Shown here piece by piece: positions 25,311-37,100 of a stretch of DNA of 64,000 nucleotides. The DNA is from Penium margaritaceum (Eukaryota; Streptophyta; Zygnematophyceae; Desmidiales; Peniaceae): contig SZWC01001618.1 of the NCBI GenBank assembly GCA_023375785.1, forward strand, positions 24,268 to 88,267. The letters run 5' to 3'. The translations under genes were made by a program, and so were the position numbers. The notes under the pieces were generated by a model. It made no database searches and was not told the DNA's origin. It saw only the letters and a program-made list of their open reading frames with translations. The stretch's first letter is position 1; each line of letters opens with the position of its first letter.

Positions 25311-28300
25311 GTAAGTGCGTGTAAGTGCCTGTTAGCGCATATAAGTGCGTGTAAGTGCGTGTGAGTACGTGTGAGTGCGTGTAAGAGCGTGGAAGTGTAT
25401 GTAAGTGGGTGTTAGTGCGGTTTAAGTTTGTGTAAGTGAGTGTAAGTACGTGTAAGTACGTGTAAGTTCGTGTAAGTATGTGTAAGTGCGTGTAAGTGCT
25501 AAAAGTGTGTGTAAGTGCGTATAAGTGCGTGTAAGTGCGTGTAAGTGTGTGTAAGTACGGTTTAAGTTCGTGTAAGTGCGTGTAAGTGCGTGTACTTGTG
25601 TGTAAGTGTGTGTAAGTATGTGAAAGTGCGTGTAAGTGCATGTAAGTGCGTGTAAGTATGTGTATGTGCGTACAAGTGCGTGTAAGTTCATGTAAGTGTG
25701 TGTAAGTACATGTAAGTGCGTATAAGTATGTGTAAGTACGTGTAAGTGTAAGTAAGTGCGTGTAAGTACGTGTAAGTGCATGTAAGCACGTGTAAGTGCG
25801 TGTAAGTGGGTGTAAGTGCGTGTAAGTGGATGTAGATACGTGTAAGTGCAAGTAAGTGTGTGTTAGTACGTGTAAGTGTGTATAAGTGCGTGTTAGTGCG
25901 TGTAAGTGCGTGTAAGTGCGTGTAAGTGCGTGTAAGTGCGTGTAAGTGCGTGTAACTTTGTGTAAGTACGTATAAGTACGTGTAAGTGCCTGTAAGTGCG
26001 TTTAAGTGCGTGTGAGTGCAGTTTAAGTGGGTGTAAGTGCATATAAGTGTGTGTAAGTACGTATAAGTGCGTGTTAGTGCATGTAAGCATGTGTAAGTGT
26101 GTAAGTGTATGTTAGTGCGTGTAAGTACGTGTAAGTGTGTGTAAGTACGTGTTAGTGCGTGTAAGTGCATGTAAGTGCATGCAAGTGCGTGTAAGTGTGG
26201 TTTAAATGCGTGTCAGTTCGTGTAAGTGCGTATAAGTGTGTGTAAGTTTGTGTAAGTATGTTTAAGTGTGTGTAAGTGCATATAAGTGCGTTTAAGTGTG
26301 TGTTAGTGCGTGTAAGTGTGTATTAGTGCGTATAAGTGTGTGCAAAAGCGTGTAAGTGTGTGTAAGTGAATGTAAGTGCGTGTAAGTGCATGTAAGTGCC
26401 CGTAAGTGCATGTAAGTGCGTGTAAGTGCATGTAAGTACATATGAGTACGTTTAAGTGCATGTAAGTGTGTCTAAGTACGTGTAGGTGCGTGTGAGTACG
26501 TGTTAGTATGTGTATGTGCGTGTAGGTGTGTGTAAGTGCGTATAAGTGTGTGTCAGTGCATGTAAGTGTGTGTTAGTGCTTGTAAGTGTATGTAAGTATG
26601 TGTAAGTGTGTGTAAGTACGTGTAAGAGCATGTGAGTGCATGTAAGTGTGTGTAAGTGCATGTAAGTGTGTATAACTGCGTATACGTGCGTGTAAGTGCG
26701 TGTAAGTGCGTGTAAGTGCATGTAAGTACATATGAGTACGTTTAAGTGCATGTAAGTGTGTCTAAGTACGTGTAAGTGCGTGTGAGTACGTGTTAGTATG
26801 TGTAAGTGCGTGTAAGTGTGTGTAAGTGCGTATAAGTGTGTGTCAGTGCATGTAAGTGTGTGTTAGTGCTTGTAAGTGTATGTAAGTATGTGTAAGTGTG
26901 TGTAAGTACGTGTAAGAGCATGTGAGTGCATGTAAGTGTGTGTAAGTGCATGTAAGTGTGTACAACTGCGTAAACGTGCGTGTAAGTGCGTATAAGTGCG
27001 TGTAAGTGGGTGTAGGTACGTATAAGTGTGTGTAAGTGCGTGTAAGTGCGTGTAAGTGCGTGTAAGTACGTGTAAGTACGTGTAAGTACGTGTAAGTGCA
27101 AGTAAGTGCGTGTAAGTACGTTTAAGTGCGTGTAAGTGCGTGTAAGCACGTGTAAGCACGTGTAAGTACGTGTAAGTACCTGAAAGTGCTGTCAGTGCGT
27201 GTAAGTGCGTGTAGTGCGTGTAAGTGCGTGTAAGTGCGTGTAAGTGCGTGTAAGGATGTGTAAGTTTGTGTAAGTGCATGTAAGTGTGTGTAAGCGAGTG
27301 TAAGTGTGTGTAAGTTTGTGTAAGAGCGTGTAAGTACGTGTACGTTCGTGTAAGTGAATGTAAGTTTGTGTAAGTGTGTGTAATTGTGTGTAAGTGCATG
27401 TAAGTACGTGTAAGTGCTTGTAAGTACGTATAAGTGCGTGTAAGTGTGTATAAGTGCGTGTAAGTGCGTGCAAGTACATGTAAGTACGTGTAAGTGTGTG
27501 TAAGAACGTGTAAGTGTGTGTTAGTGCGTGTAAGTGCGTGTAAGAGCATGTAAGTGCATGTAAGTATGTGTAAGTGCGGTTTAAGTTCGTGTAGGTGAGT
27601 GTAAGTGCGTGTAAGTACGTGTAAGTTCGTATAAGTGCGTGTAAGTATGTGTAAGTGTGTGTAAGTGCGTGTAAGTGCGTGTAAGTGCCTGTAAGTATGT
27701 GTAAGTGTGTGTTAGTGCAGTTTGAGTTCGTGTAAGTGGATGTAAGTGCGTGTAAGTACGTGTAAGTATGTGTAAGTGCGTGTAAGTGTGTGTAAGTGTG
27801 TGTAAGTTTGTGTAAGTGCATATAAGTGCATGTAAGTGCTTGTACGTACGTGTAAGTACGTGTAAGTACGTGTGAGTGCAACTAAGTGCGTGTAAGTACG
27901 TGTAAGTGCATGTAAGCATGTGTAAGTGCGTGTAAGTTTGTGTAAGTGTGTGAAAGTGCGTATAAGTGCGTCTAAGCGCGTGTAAGTGCGTGTAAGTGCA
28001 GTTTAAGTGGATGTTATTTTCGTGTAAGTTCGTGTAAGTGCGTGTAAGTGTGTATTAGTGCGTGTAAGTGAGTGTAAGTGCGACTAAGTGCGTGTAAGTG
28101 CGTGTAAGTGCATGTAAGTGCGTGTAAGTGCGTATAAGTGTGTGCAAGTACGTGTAAGTGCGTGTTAGTATATGTATGTGTGTGTAAGTGCATGTAAGTA
28201 CGTGTAAGTGCATGTAAGTGCGTGTAAGTGCGTATAAGTGTGTGCAAGTACGTGTAAGTGCGTGTTAGTATGTGTATGTGTGTGTAAGTGCATGTAAGTA

Positions 28301-30990
28301 CGTGTAAGTGCATGTAAGTGCGTGTAAGTGTGGTTTAAGTGCGTGTAAGTTTGTGTAAGTGCGTGTAAGTGCGTACAAGTGTGTGTAAGTGCATGTAAGT
28401 GTGCATAAGTGCATACAAGTGCGTGTAAATGCGTGTAAGTGCGTGTAAGTGCTTGTTACTGCGTCTAAGTGAGTGAAGAAGCGTGTAAGTACGTGTAAGT
28501 GCGTGTAAGTGCGTGGAAGTGTGTGTAAGTGTGTGTAAATGCGTGTAAGTGTGTGTAAGTGCGTGTGAGTGCGTGTGGGTGTATGTAAGTACGTGTAAGT
28601 GCGTGTAAGGTGGTATAAGAGTGTGTAAGAGTGTGGAAGTCTGTGCAAGTGCGTGTAAGTGCATATAAGTGCATGTAAGTGTGTGTAAGTTCATGTAAGT
28701 CCACGTAAGTGCGTGTAACTGCGTGTAAGTACGTGTAAGTGCGTGTAAGTGCGTGTCAGTGCATGTACGTGCGTTTAAATGCATGTAAGTGCGTGTAAGT
28801 GCGTGTAAGTGCGTGTAAGTGCGTGTAAGTGTGTATAACTATGTGTAAGTGTGAGTAAGGTGGTGTAAGAGCGTGTCAGAGTGTGTAAGTGCGTGGAAAT
28901 GCGTGTAAGTACGTGTAAGTATGTGTAAGTACGTGTAAGTGCATGTAAGTACGTGTAAGTGTGTATAAGTGTGTGTAAGTGCGTATAAGTGAGTGTAAGT
29001 GCATATACGTACGTGTAAGTGTAAGAAAGGGCGTGTAAGTATGTGCAAGTGTGTGTAAGTGTGTGTAAGTGCGTGTAACAGTGTGTACGTTTGTGTAAGT
29101 GCGTGTAAGTACGTGTATGTGCGTGTAAGTACATGTAAGTTCGTGTAAGTGCGTGTAAGTGCGTGTAAGTGCGTGTAAGTGTGTGTAAGTGCGTGTAAGA
29201 GTGTGTACGTTTGTGTAAGTGCGTGTAAGTACGTGTATGTGCGTGTAAGTACATGTAAGTGCGTGTAAGTGCGTGTAAGTGCGTGTAAGTGCGTGTAAGT
29301 GTGTGTAAGTGTATGGAAGTGCGTGTAAGTTTAAGTGCGTATAAGTACGTGTAAGTACGTGTAAGTGCGTGTAAGTGTATGTTAGTGCATATAAGTGCGT
29401 ATAAGTGCGTGTAAGGGTGTGTACCTGCGTGTAAGTATGTGTAAACTTGTGTAAGTGAATGTAACTTTGTGCAAGTACGTATAAGTGCGTGTAAGTGCGT
29501 GTAAGTGCGTGTAAGTGCGTGTAAGTGCGTGTAAGTACGTGTAAGTGTGTGTAAGTAGGTATAAGTGTGTGTAAGTACATGTAAGTGCGTGTAAGTGCGT
29601 GTAAGTACGTGTAGGTACGTGTAAGTGCGTGTAAGTGTGTGGTAGTACGTATAAATGCGTGTAAGAGCGTGTACGTGCGTGTAAGCACGGTCTAAGTTCG
29701 TGTAAGTGAGTGTAAGTGTATGTAAGTTTGTGTAAGTTCATGTAAGTCCGTGTAAGTATGTCTAAGTGCAGTTTAAGTTTGTGTGAGTACGTGTAAGTGC
29801 GTGTAAGTGCATGAAAGTATGTATAAGTGCGTGTAAGTGCGTGTAAGTGCGTTTAAGTAAGTATAAGTGCGTGTAAGTGCGTGTAAGTTTGTGTAAGTAC
29901 GTATAAGTACGTGTAAATGCGTGTAGTATGTGTAAGTATGTGTAAGTATGTGTAAGTGCAAGTAAGTGCGTGTAAGTACGTGTAAGTGCATGTAAGCACG
30001 TGTAAGTGCCTGTAAGTTTGTGTAAGTGCGTGTAGGTACGTGTAAGTGTGTGTAAGTGCATGTATGTGTATCTAAGTGCGTGTAAGTGCGTGTAAGTGCA
30101 GTTTAAGTGGGTGTTATTTTGTGTACGTTTGTGTAAGTACGTATAAGTGCGTGTAAGTGCGTGTAAGTGCAGTTTAAGTGGGTGTTATTTTGTGTACGTT
30201 TGTGTAAGTACGTATAAGTGCGTGTAAGTGCATGTAAGTGAGTGTAAGTGTGACTAAGTGCGTGTAAGTACGTGTAAGTGCGTGTAAGTTCGTGTATTAC
30301 GTGCAAGTACGTGTAAGTGCGTGTTATTGTGTGTATGTGTGTGTAAGTGCGTGTAAGTACGTGTAAGTATGTATAAGTACGTGTAAGTGCATGTAGGTGC
30401 GTGTAGGTGCCTGTACGTGCGTGTAAGTACGTACAAGTGCGTGTAAGTGCGTGTAAGTGTGTCTAAGTGTGTATAAGTGCATGTAAGCATGTATAAGTGC
30501 GTCTAAGTGCGTGTAAGTGCATGTAAGTGTGTGTAAGTTCCAGTAAGTGCGTATAAATGTGGTTTAAGTACGTGTAAGTTCGTGTAATTGCGTGTAAGTG
30601 CATACAAGTATGTGTAAGTGCGTGTAAGTTCGTGTACGTGCGTGTAAGTGCGTGTAAGTGTGTGTAAGTACGTGTAAGTTCGTGTAATTGCGTGTAAGTG
30701 CATACAAGTATGTGTAAGTGCGTGTAAGTTCGTGTACGTGCGTGTAAGTGCGTGTAAGTGTGTGTAAGTACGTGTAAGTGCGTGTTAGTACGTGTAAGTG
30801 TATCTAGAAGTGTGTAAGTGCGTGTAAGTGCGTGTAAGAGCATGTAAGTACGTGTAACTGCATGTAAGTGCGTGTAAGTGCGTGTAAGTGTGTGTAATTG
30901 CGTGTAAGTGCATGTAAGTACGTATAAGTACGTGTAAGGGCATGTAAGTGTGTGTAAGTGTGTGTAAGTGCGTGTAAGTGCGCATAAGTG

Positions 30991-31110
30991 TGTGTAAGTA
31001 TGTGTGAGTACGTGTGAGTGCGTGTAAGTATATGTAAGTGCGTGTAAGTGTGTGTAAGTATGTGTGAGTACGTGTGAGTGCGTGTAAGTATATGTAAGTG
31101 CGTGTAAGTG
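30991..31110 (+). repeat. 60-bp block, two copies
   Basis: The block with units tgtgtgagta, cgtgtgagtg and tatgtaagtg at 30991-31050 is repeated at 31051-31110 without visible change. Confidence 0.85.
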
Positions 31111-33360
31111 TGTGTAAGTGTGTATACGTACGTCTGAGTGCATATAAGTGCGTGTAAGTGTGTGTAAGTACGTGTAAGTTTGTGTTAGTGCGTATACATG
31201 CGTGTAAGTACGTGTAAGTGTGTGTAAGTACGTATCAGTATGTGGAAGTGTGTGTAAGGTCGTGTAAGAGCGTGTAAGAGCGTATAAGTACGTGTAAGTG
31301 TGTATAAGTGCGTGTAAGTGCGTGTAAGTGCGTGTAAATATGTATAAGTACGTGTAAATACGTGCAAGTGCGTATCAGTGCGTGTAAGTACGTATAAGTG
31401 CGTGTAAGTGCATGTCAGTGTGTGTAAGTGCCTGTAAGTGCGTATAAGTGCGTGTAAGTGCGTGTAAGTGCGTGTAAGTATGTGTAAGTTTGTGTAAGTT
31501 TGTGTAAGTGAATGTAAGTTTGTGTAAGTGGGTGTAAGTGGGTGTAAGTGTGTGTAATTGCGTGTAAGTGCGTGTAAGTGCGTTTAAGTTCATGTAAGTG
31601 CGTGTAAGTACGAGTATGGGTGTAAGTGTGTGTAAGTGCGTGTAAGTGTGTGTAAGTACGTATTAGTTTGTGTAAGTGAATGTAAGTTCGTGTAAGTGCG
31701 TATAAGTGTGTGTAAGTGCGTATAAGTGCATGTAAGTACGTGTAAGTGCGTGTAAGAGCGTGTAAGTCTGTGTAAGTGTGTGTAAGTGCGTGTAAGTGCA
31801 TGTAAGTACGTACAAGTGTGTGTAAGTACATGTAGGTATGTGTAAGTACTTGTAAGTGCGTGTAAGTACGTGTTAGTGTGTATGAGTGCGTGTAAGAGCA
31901 TGTAAGTGCATGTAAGTGTGTGTAGGTACAGTTTAAGTTCGTGTAAGTGTAGGTAAGTGCGTGTAAGTACGTGTAAGTATGTGTAAGGACGTGTAAGTGC
32001 GTATACGTGCGTTTAAGTGTAGTTTAAGTGGATGTAATTTTGTGTGATTTTGTGTAAGTGCGTGTAAGTGCGTGTAAGTACATGTAAGTGCGTGTACATG
32101 CGTGTAAGTGCATGTAAGTACGTGTAAGTATGTGTAAGTGCGTATAAGTGCGTGTAAGTGTGTACAAGTGCGTGTAAAAGTGTATTTTAGTGCACATAAG
32201 TATGTATAAGTGCGTGTAAGTGCGTGTAAGTGCGTATAGGTGTGTGTAAATGCGTGTGGGTGTGTGTAGGTGTGTGTAAGTGCGTATATGTACATGTAAG
32301 TGTGTGTAAGTGGGTGTAAGTACGTATACATGCGTCTAAGTGCGTGTAAGTGCGTGTAAGTACGTGTAAGTACGTGTAAGTGCGTGTAAGTGCGTATAAG
32401 TGTGTGTAAGTATGTCTAAGTGCGTCTAAGTGCGTGTTAGTGCGTATGAGTGCGTGTAAGAGCGTGTAAGTGCATGTAAGTGCATGTAAAATGCGGTTTA
32501 AGTTTGTGTAAGTGAGTGTAAATGCGTGTAAGTACGTGTAAGGTCGTGTAAGTGTGTGTAAGTGTCTGTAAGTGCTAAAAGTGCGTGTAAGTACGTATAA
32601 GTGCGTGTAAGTGCGTGTAAGTGCGTGTAAGTGTAGTTTAAGTGGGTGCTATTTTGTGTAAGTTCGAGTAAGTGCGTGTAAGTGCGTGTAAGTGCATGTA
32701 AGTGAGTGTAAGTGCGACTAAGTGCGTGTAAGTACATGTAAGTGCGTGTACGTGCGTATAAGTGCGTACAAGTACATGTAAGTGTGTATTAGTGTGTGTA
32801 TGTGTGTGTAAGTACGTGTAAGTGTGTGTAAGTGTGTGTAAGTGCGTGTAAGTACATGAAGGTGCATGTAGGTGCGTGTAAGTGCGTGTCAGTACGTGTA
32901 AGCGCATGTACGTGCGTGTTAGTGTGTGTATGTATGTATAAGTGCATGTAAGTACGTGTAAGTGCGTCTAAGTGCATGTAAGTGCGTGTAAGTGCGTGTA
33001 AGTGCATGTAAGTGTGTATAAGTGTGGTTTAAGTACGTGTAAGTTCGTGTAACTGCATGTAATTACATACAAGTGTGTATAAGTACGTGTAAGTGTGTGT
33101 AAGTTCGTGTACGTGTGTGTAAGTATGTGTAAGTGTGTGTAAGTGCGTGTAAGTGCGTGTTAGTATGTGGAAGTGCAAGTAGAAGTGTGTAAGTGCGTGT
33201 AAGTACGTGTAAGAGCATGTAAGTACGTGTAACTGCATGTAAGTGCGTGTAAGTGTGTGTAACTGTGTGTAAGTGCGTGTAAGTGCATGTAAGTACGTGT
33301 AAGTATGTGTAAGTGCGTGTAAGTGTGTGTAAGTGTGTGTAAGTTCGTGTAAGTGCGTAT

Positions 33361-34150
33361 AAGTGCGTGTAAGTATGTGTGAGTGCGTGTAAGTGTGTGT
33401 AAGTGTGTGTAAGTCCGTGCCACTGCGTATAAGTGCGTGTAAGTATGTGTGAGTGCGTGTAAGTGTGTGTAAGTGTGTGTAAGTCCGTGCCACTGCGTAT
33501 AAGTGCGTGTAAGTATGTGTGAGTGCGTGTAAGTGTGTGTAAGTGTGTGTAAGTCCGTGCCACTGCGTATAAGTGCGTGTAAGTATGTGTGAGTGCGTGT
33601 AAGTGTGTGTAAGTGTGTGTAAGTCCGTGCCACTGCGTATAAGTGCGTGTAAGTATGTGTGAGTGCGTGTAAGTGTGTGTAAGTGTGTGTAAGTCCGTGC
33701 CACTGCGTATAAGTGCGTGTAAGTATGTGTGAGTGCGTGTAAGTGTGTGTAAGTGTGTGTAAGTCCGTGCCACTGCGTATAAGTGCGTGTAAGTATGTGT
33801 GAGTGCGTGTAAGTGTGTGTAAGTGTGTGTAAGTCCGTGCCACTGCGTATAAGTGCGTGTAAGTATGTGTGAGTGCGTGTAAGTGTGTGTAAGTGTGTGT
33901 AAGTCCGTGCCACTGCGTATAAGTGCGTGTAAGTATGTGTGAGTGCGTGTAAGTGTGTGTAAGTGTGTGTAAGTCCGTGCCACTGCGTATAAGTGCGTGT
34001 AAGTATGTGTGAGTGCGTGTAAGTGTGTGTAAGTGTGTGTAAGTCCGTGCCACTGCGTATAAGTGCGTGTAAGTATGTGTGAGTGCGTGTAAGTGTGTGT
34101 AAGTGTGTGTAAGTCCGTGCCACTGCGTATAAGTGCGTGTAAGTATGTGT
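33361..34150 (+). repeat. 70-bp higher-order tandem, eleven copies
   Basis: The signature aagtccgtgccactgcgtat occurs eleven times at exact 70-base spacing, first at 33411 and last at 34111. The blocks are identical by eye. The block holds seven decamers, one of which (cactgcgtat) has lost the TAAG core. This is the most regular higher-order array in the window and no similar expansion exists elsewhere in it. Confidence 0.96.
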
Positions 34151-37100
34151 GAGTGCATGTGAGTGCGTGTAAGTATGTGTAAGTGCGTGTAAGTGCGTGT
34201 AAGTATGTATACGTACGTGTCAGTGTGAGTAAGTGTGTGTAAGTGTGTGTAAGTACGTGTAAGTTTGTGTAAATGTGTGTAAATGCGTGTAAGTATGTGT
34301 AAGTGTGTATAAGTGCATGTAAGTATGTGGAAGTGTGTATAACGTCGTGTAAGAGCGTGTAAGAGCGTATAATTGCGTATAAGTGCGTGTAAGTGCGTGT
34401 AAGTGCGTGTAAGTGCGTGTAAGTGCGTGCAAGTACGTGTAAGTGCGTGTAAGTGCGTGTAAGTACGTGTAAGTATGTGTAAGTTTTTGTAAGTGTGTGT
34501 ACATTCCTGTAAGTGCGTGTAAGTGCGTGTAAGTATGTGTAAGTGCATGGAAGTGGGTGTAAGTGTCTGTAAGTGCGTGTAAGTGCCTGTAAGTGCGTGT
34601 AAGTGCATATTAGTATATATAAGTACGGGTAAGTGCATATAAGTGCGTATCAGTGTGTGTAAGTACGTGTAAGTGCGTGTAAGTGCATGTAAGTACGTGT
34701 AAGTGCGTGTAAGTGCGTGTAAGTACGTGTAAGTGCGTGTAAGTGCCTGTACGTACGTGTAAGTACGTATAAGTGCGTGTAAGTACGTGTAAGTGCGTGT
34801 AAGTACGTGTAAGTTTGTGTAAGTGAATGTAAGTTCGTGTAAGTGCGTGTAAGTGTGTGTAAATGCGTGTAAGTGCGTGCAAGTGTGTGTAAGTGCGTGT
34901 AAGTGCGTGTAAGTGCGTGTAAGTGCAAGTATGGGTGTAAGTGTGTATAATTGCGTGTAAGTGCGTGTATGTACGTGTTAGTTTGTGTAAGTGAATGTAA
35001 GTTCTTGTAAGTCCGTGTCAGTGTGTGTAAGTGCGTATAAGTGCGTGTAAGTGCGTGTAAGTGCGTGTAAGTGTGTGTAAGTGTGTATAAGTGCTTGTAA
35101 GTGCGTGTAAGTGCATGTACGTACGTGTAAGTGTATGTAAGTGCATGTAAGTATGTGTAAATATGTGTAAGTGCGTGTAAGTGCGTGTTAGTGCGTGTGA
35201 GTGCATGTAAGAGCGTGTGATTGGATGTAAGTGTGTGTAAGTGCAGTTTAAATTCGTGTAAGTGTGTGTAAGTGCGTATAAGTGCAGTTTAAGTTTGTGT
35301 AAGTGTAGGTAAGTGCGTGTAAGTGCGTATAAGTATGTGTAAGTGCGTGTAAGTGCGTATACGTGCGTGTAAGTACACTTTAAGTGGGTGTAATCTTGTG
35401 TAAGTTTGTGTAAGTGCGTGTAAGTGCGTATAAGTGCGTGTAAGTGCGTGTAAGTGTGTGTAAGAATGTGTAAGTATGTGTAAGTGTGTGTAAGTGCGTA
35501 TAAGTGCGTGTAAGTGTGTACAAGTATGTATAAGAGTGTGTTTTAGTGCATGTAAGTGTGTGTAAGTGCGTATAAGTACGTGTAAGTGCGTGTAAGTGCG
35601 TGTAAGTTCGTGTAGGTGTGTGTAGGTGTGTGTAAGTGTACAAAAGTACATGTAAGTGCATTTAAGTACGTATACACGCATCTAAGTGTGTGTAAGTGCG
35701 TGTAAGTGCGTGTAATTACGTGTAAGTGCGTGTAAGAGCATGTAAGTGCATGTAAGTGCATGTAAGTGCGTGTAAGTGCGGTTTAAGTTCGTGCAAGTGA
35801 GTGTAAGTGCCTGTAAGTACGTGTACGTTTGTGTAAGTGTGTGTAAGTCTGTGTAAGTGCTAAAAGTGCGTGTAAGTGCGTATACGTGCATGTAAGTGCA
35901 TGTAAGTACTAGTAAGTATGTATAAGTGCGTGTAAGTGCATGTAAGTACTAGTAAGTATGTATAAGTGCGTGTAAGTGCGTGTAAGTATGTGTAAATGCG
36001 TGTAAGTGCGTGTAAGTGCATGTAAGTGCGTGTACGTTTGTATAAGTGTGTGTAAGTGCATTTAAGTGCATGTAAGTACGTGTAAGTACATGAAAGTATG
36101 TGTTAGTGCAAGTAAGTGCATGTAAGTACGTGTAAGTACGTGTAAGTACGTGTAAGTTCATGTAGGTGCGTATAAGTGTGTGTAAGTGGGTGTAAGTATG
36201 TATAAGTGTGTAAGTGCGTATACGTGCGGTTTAAGTTTGTCTAAGTGCGTGTAAGTGCATGTGACTGCGTATAAGTACGTCTAAGTGCGTGTAAATGTGT
36301 GTACGTGCGTGTAAGTGCGTGTGAGTGTAGTTAAGTGGATGTAATTTAGTGTAAATTTGTGTAAGTGTGTGTAAGTGTGTATTAGTGTATATAAGTGTGT
36401 GTAAGTGTGTGTAAGTGCGTGTAAGTGCGTGTAAGTGCATGTAAGTGCGTGTAAGTGCGTGTAAGTGTATGTAAGTGCGTGTAAGTGCGTGTAAGTACGT
36501 GTAAGTAAGTGTTAGTGCATATAAGTGAATATAAGTGCGTGCAAGTGCGTGTAAGTGTGGTTTAAGTACGTGTAGTTTTGTGTAAGTGCGTGTAAGTGCG
36601 TGTAAGTTTATGTAAGTGCGAGTACGTACGTACAAGTGCGTGTAAGTGCGTATCAGTGCGTGTAAGTACGTGTAAGTGCGTGTAAGTGTGTGTAAGTACG
36701 TGTAAGTACGGTTTACGTTCATGTAAGTATGTGTAAGTGCATGTAAGTGCGTGTAAGTGTGTGTAAGTGCGTGTAAGTGCGTGTAAGTACGTATAAGTAC
36801 GTGTAAGTGTGTGTAAGAACGTGTAAGTGTGTGTAAGTGCGTGTAAGTGCGTGTAGGTGCGTGTAATTTTGTGTAAGTGCGTGGAAGTATGTGTTAGTAA
36901 GTGTAAGTGCGTGTATGTACGTGTAAGTACGTGTAAGTGCGTGTAAGTGTGTGTAAGTGGGTGTAAGTGCGTCTAAGTATGTGTACGTCTGTGCAAGTGC
37001 GTGTAAGTGTGTGTAAGTTTGTGTAAGTGCGTGTAAGTGCGTGTAAGGACGTGTAAGTGCGTGTAAGTGCGTGTAAGTGTGTGTAAATGCGTCTAAGTGT

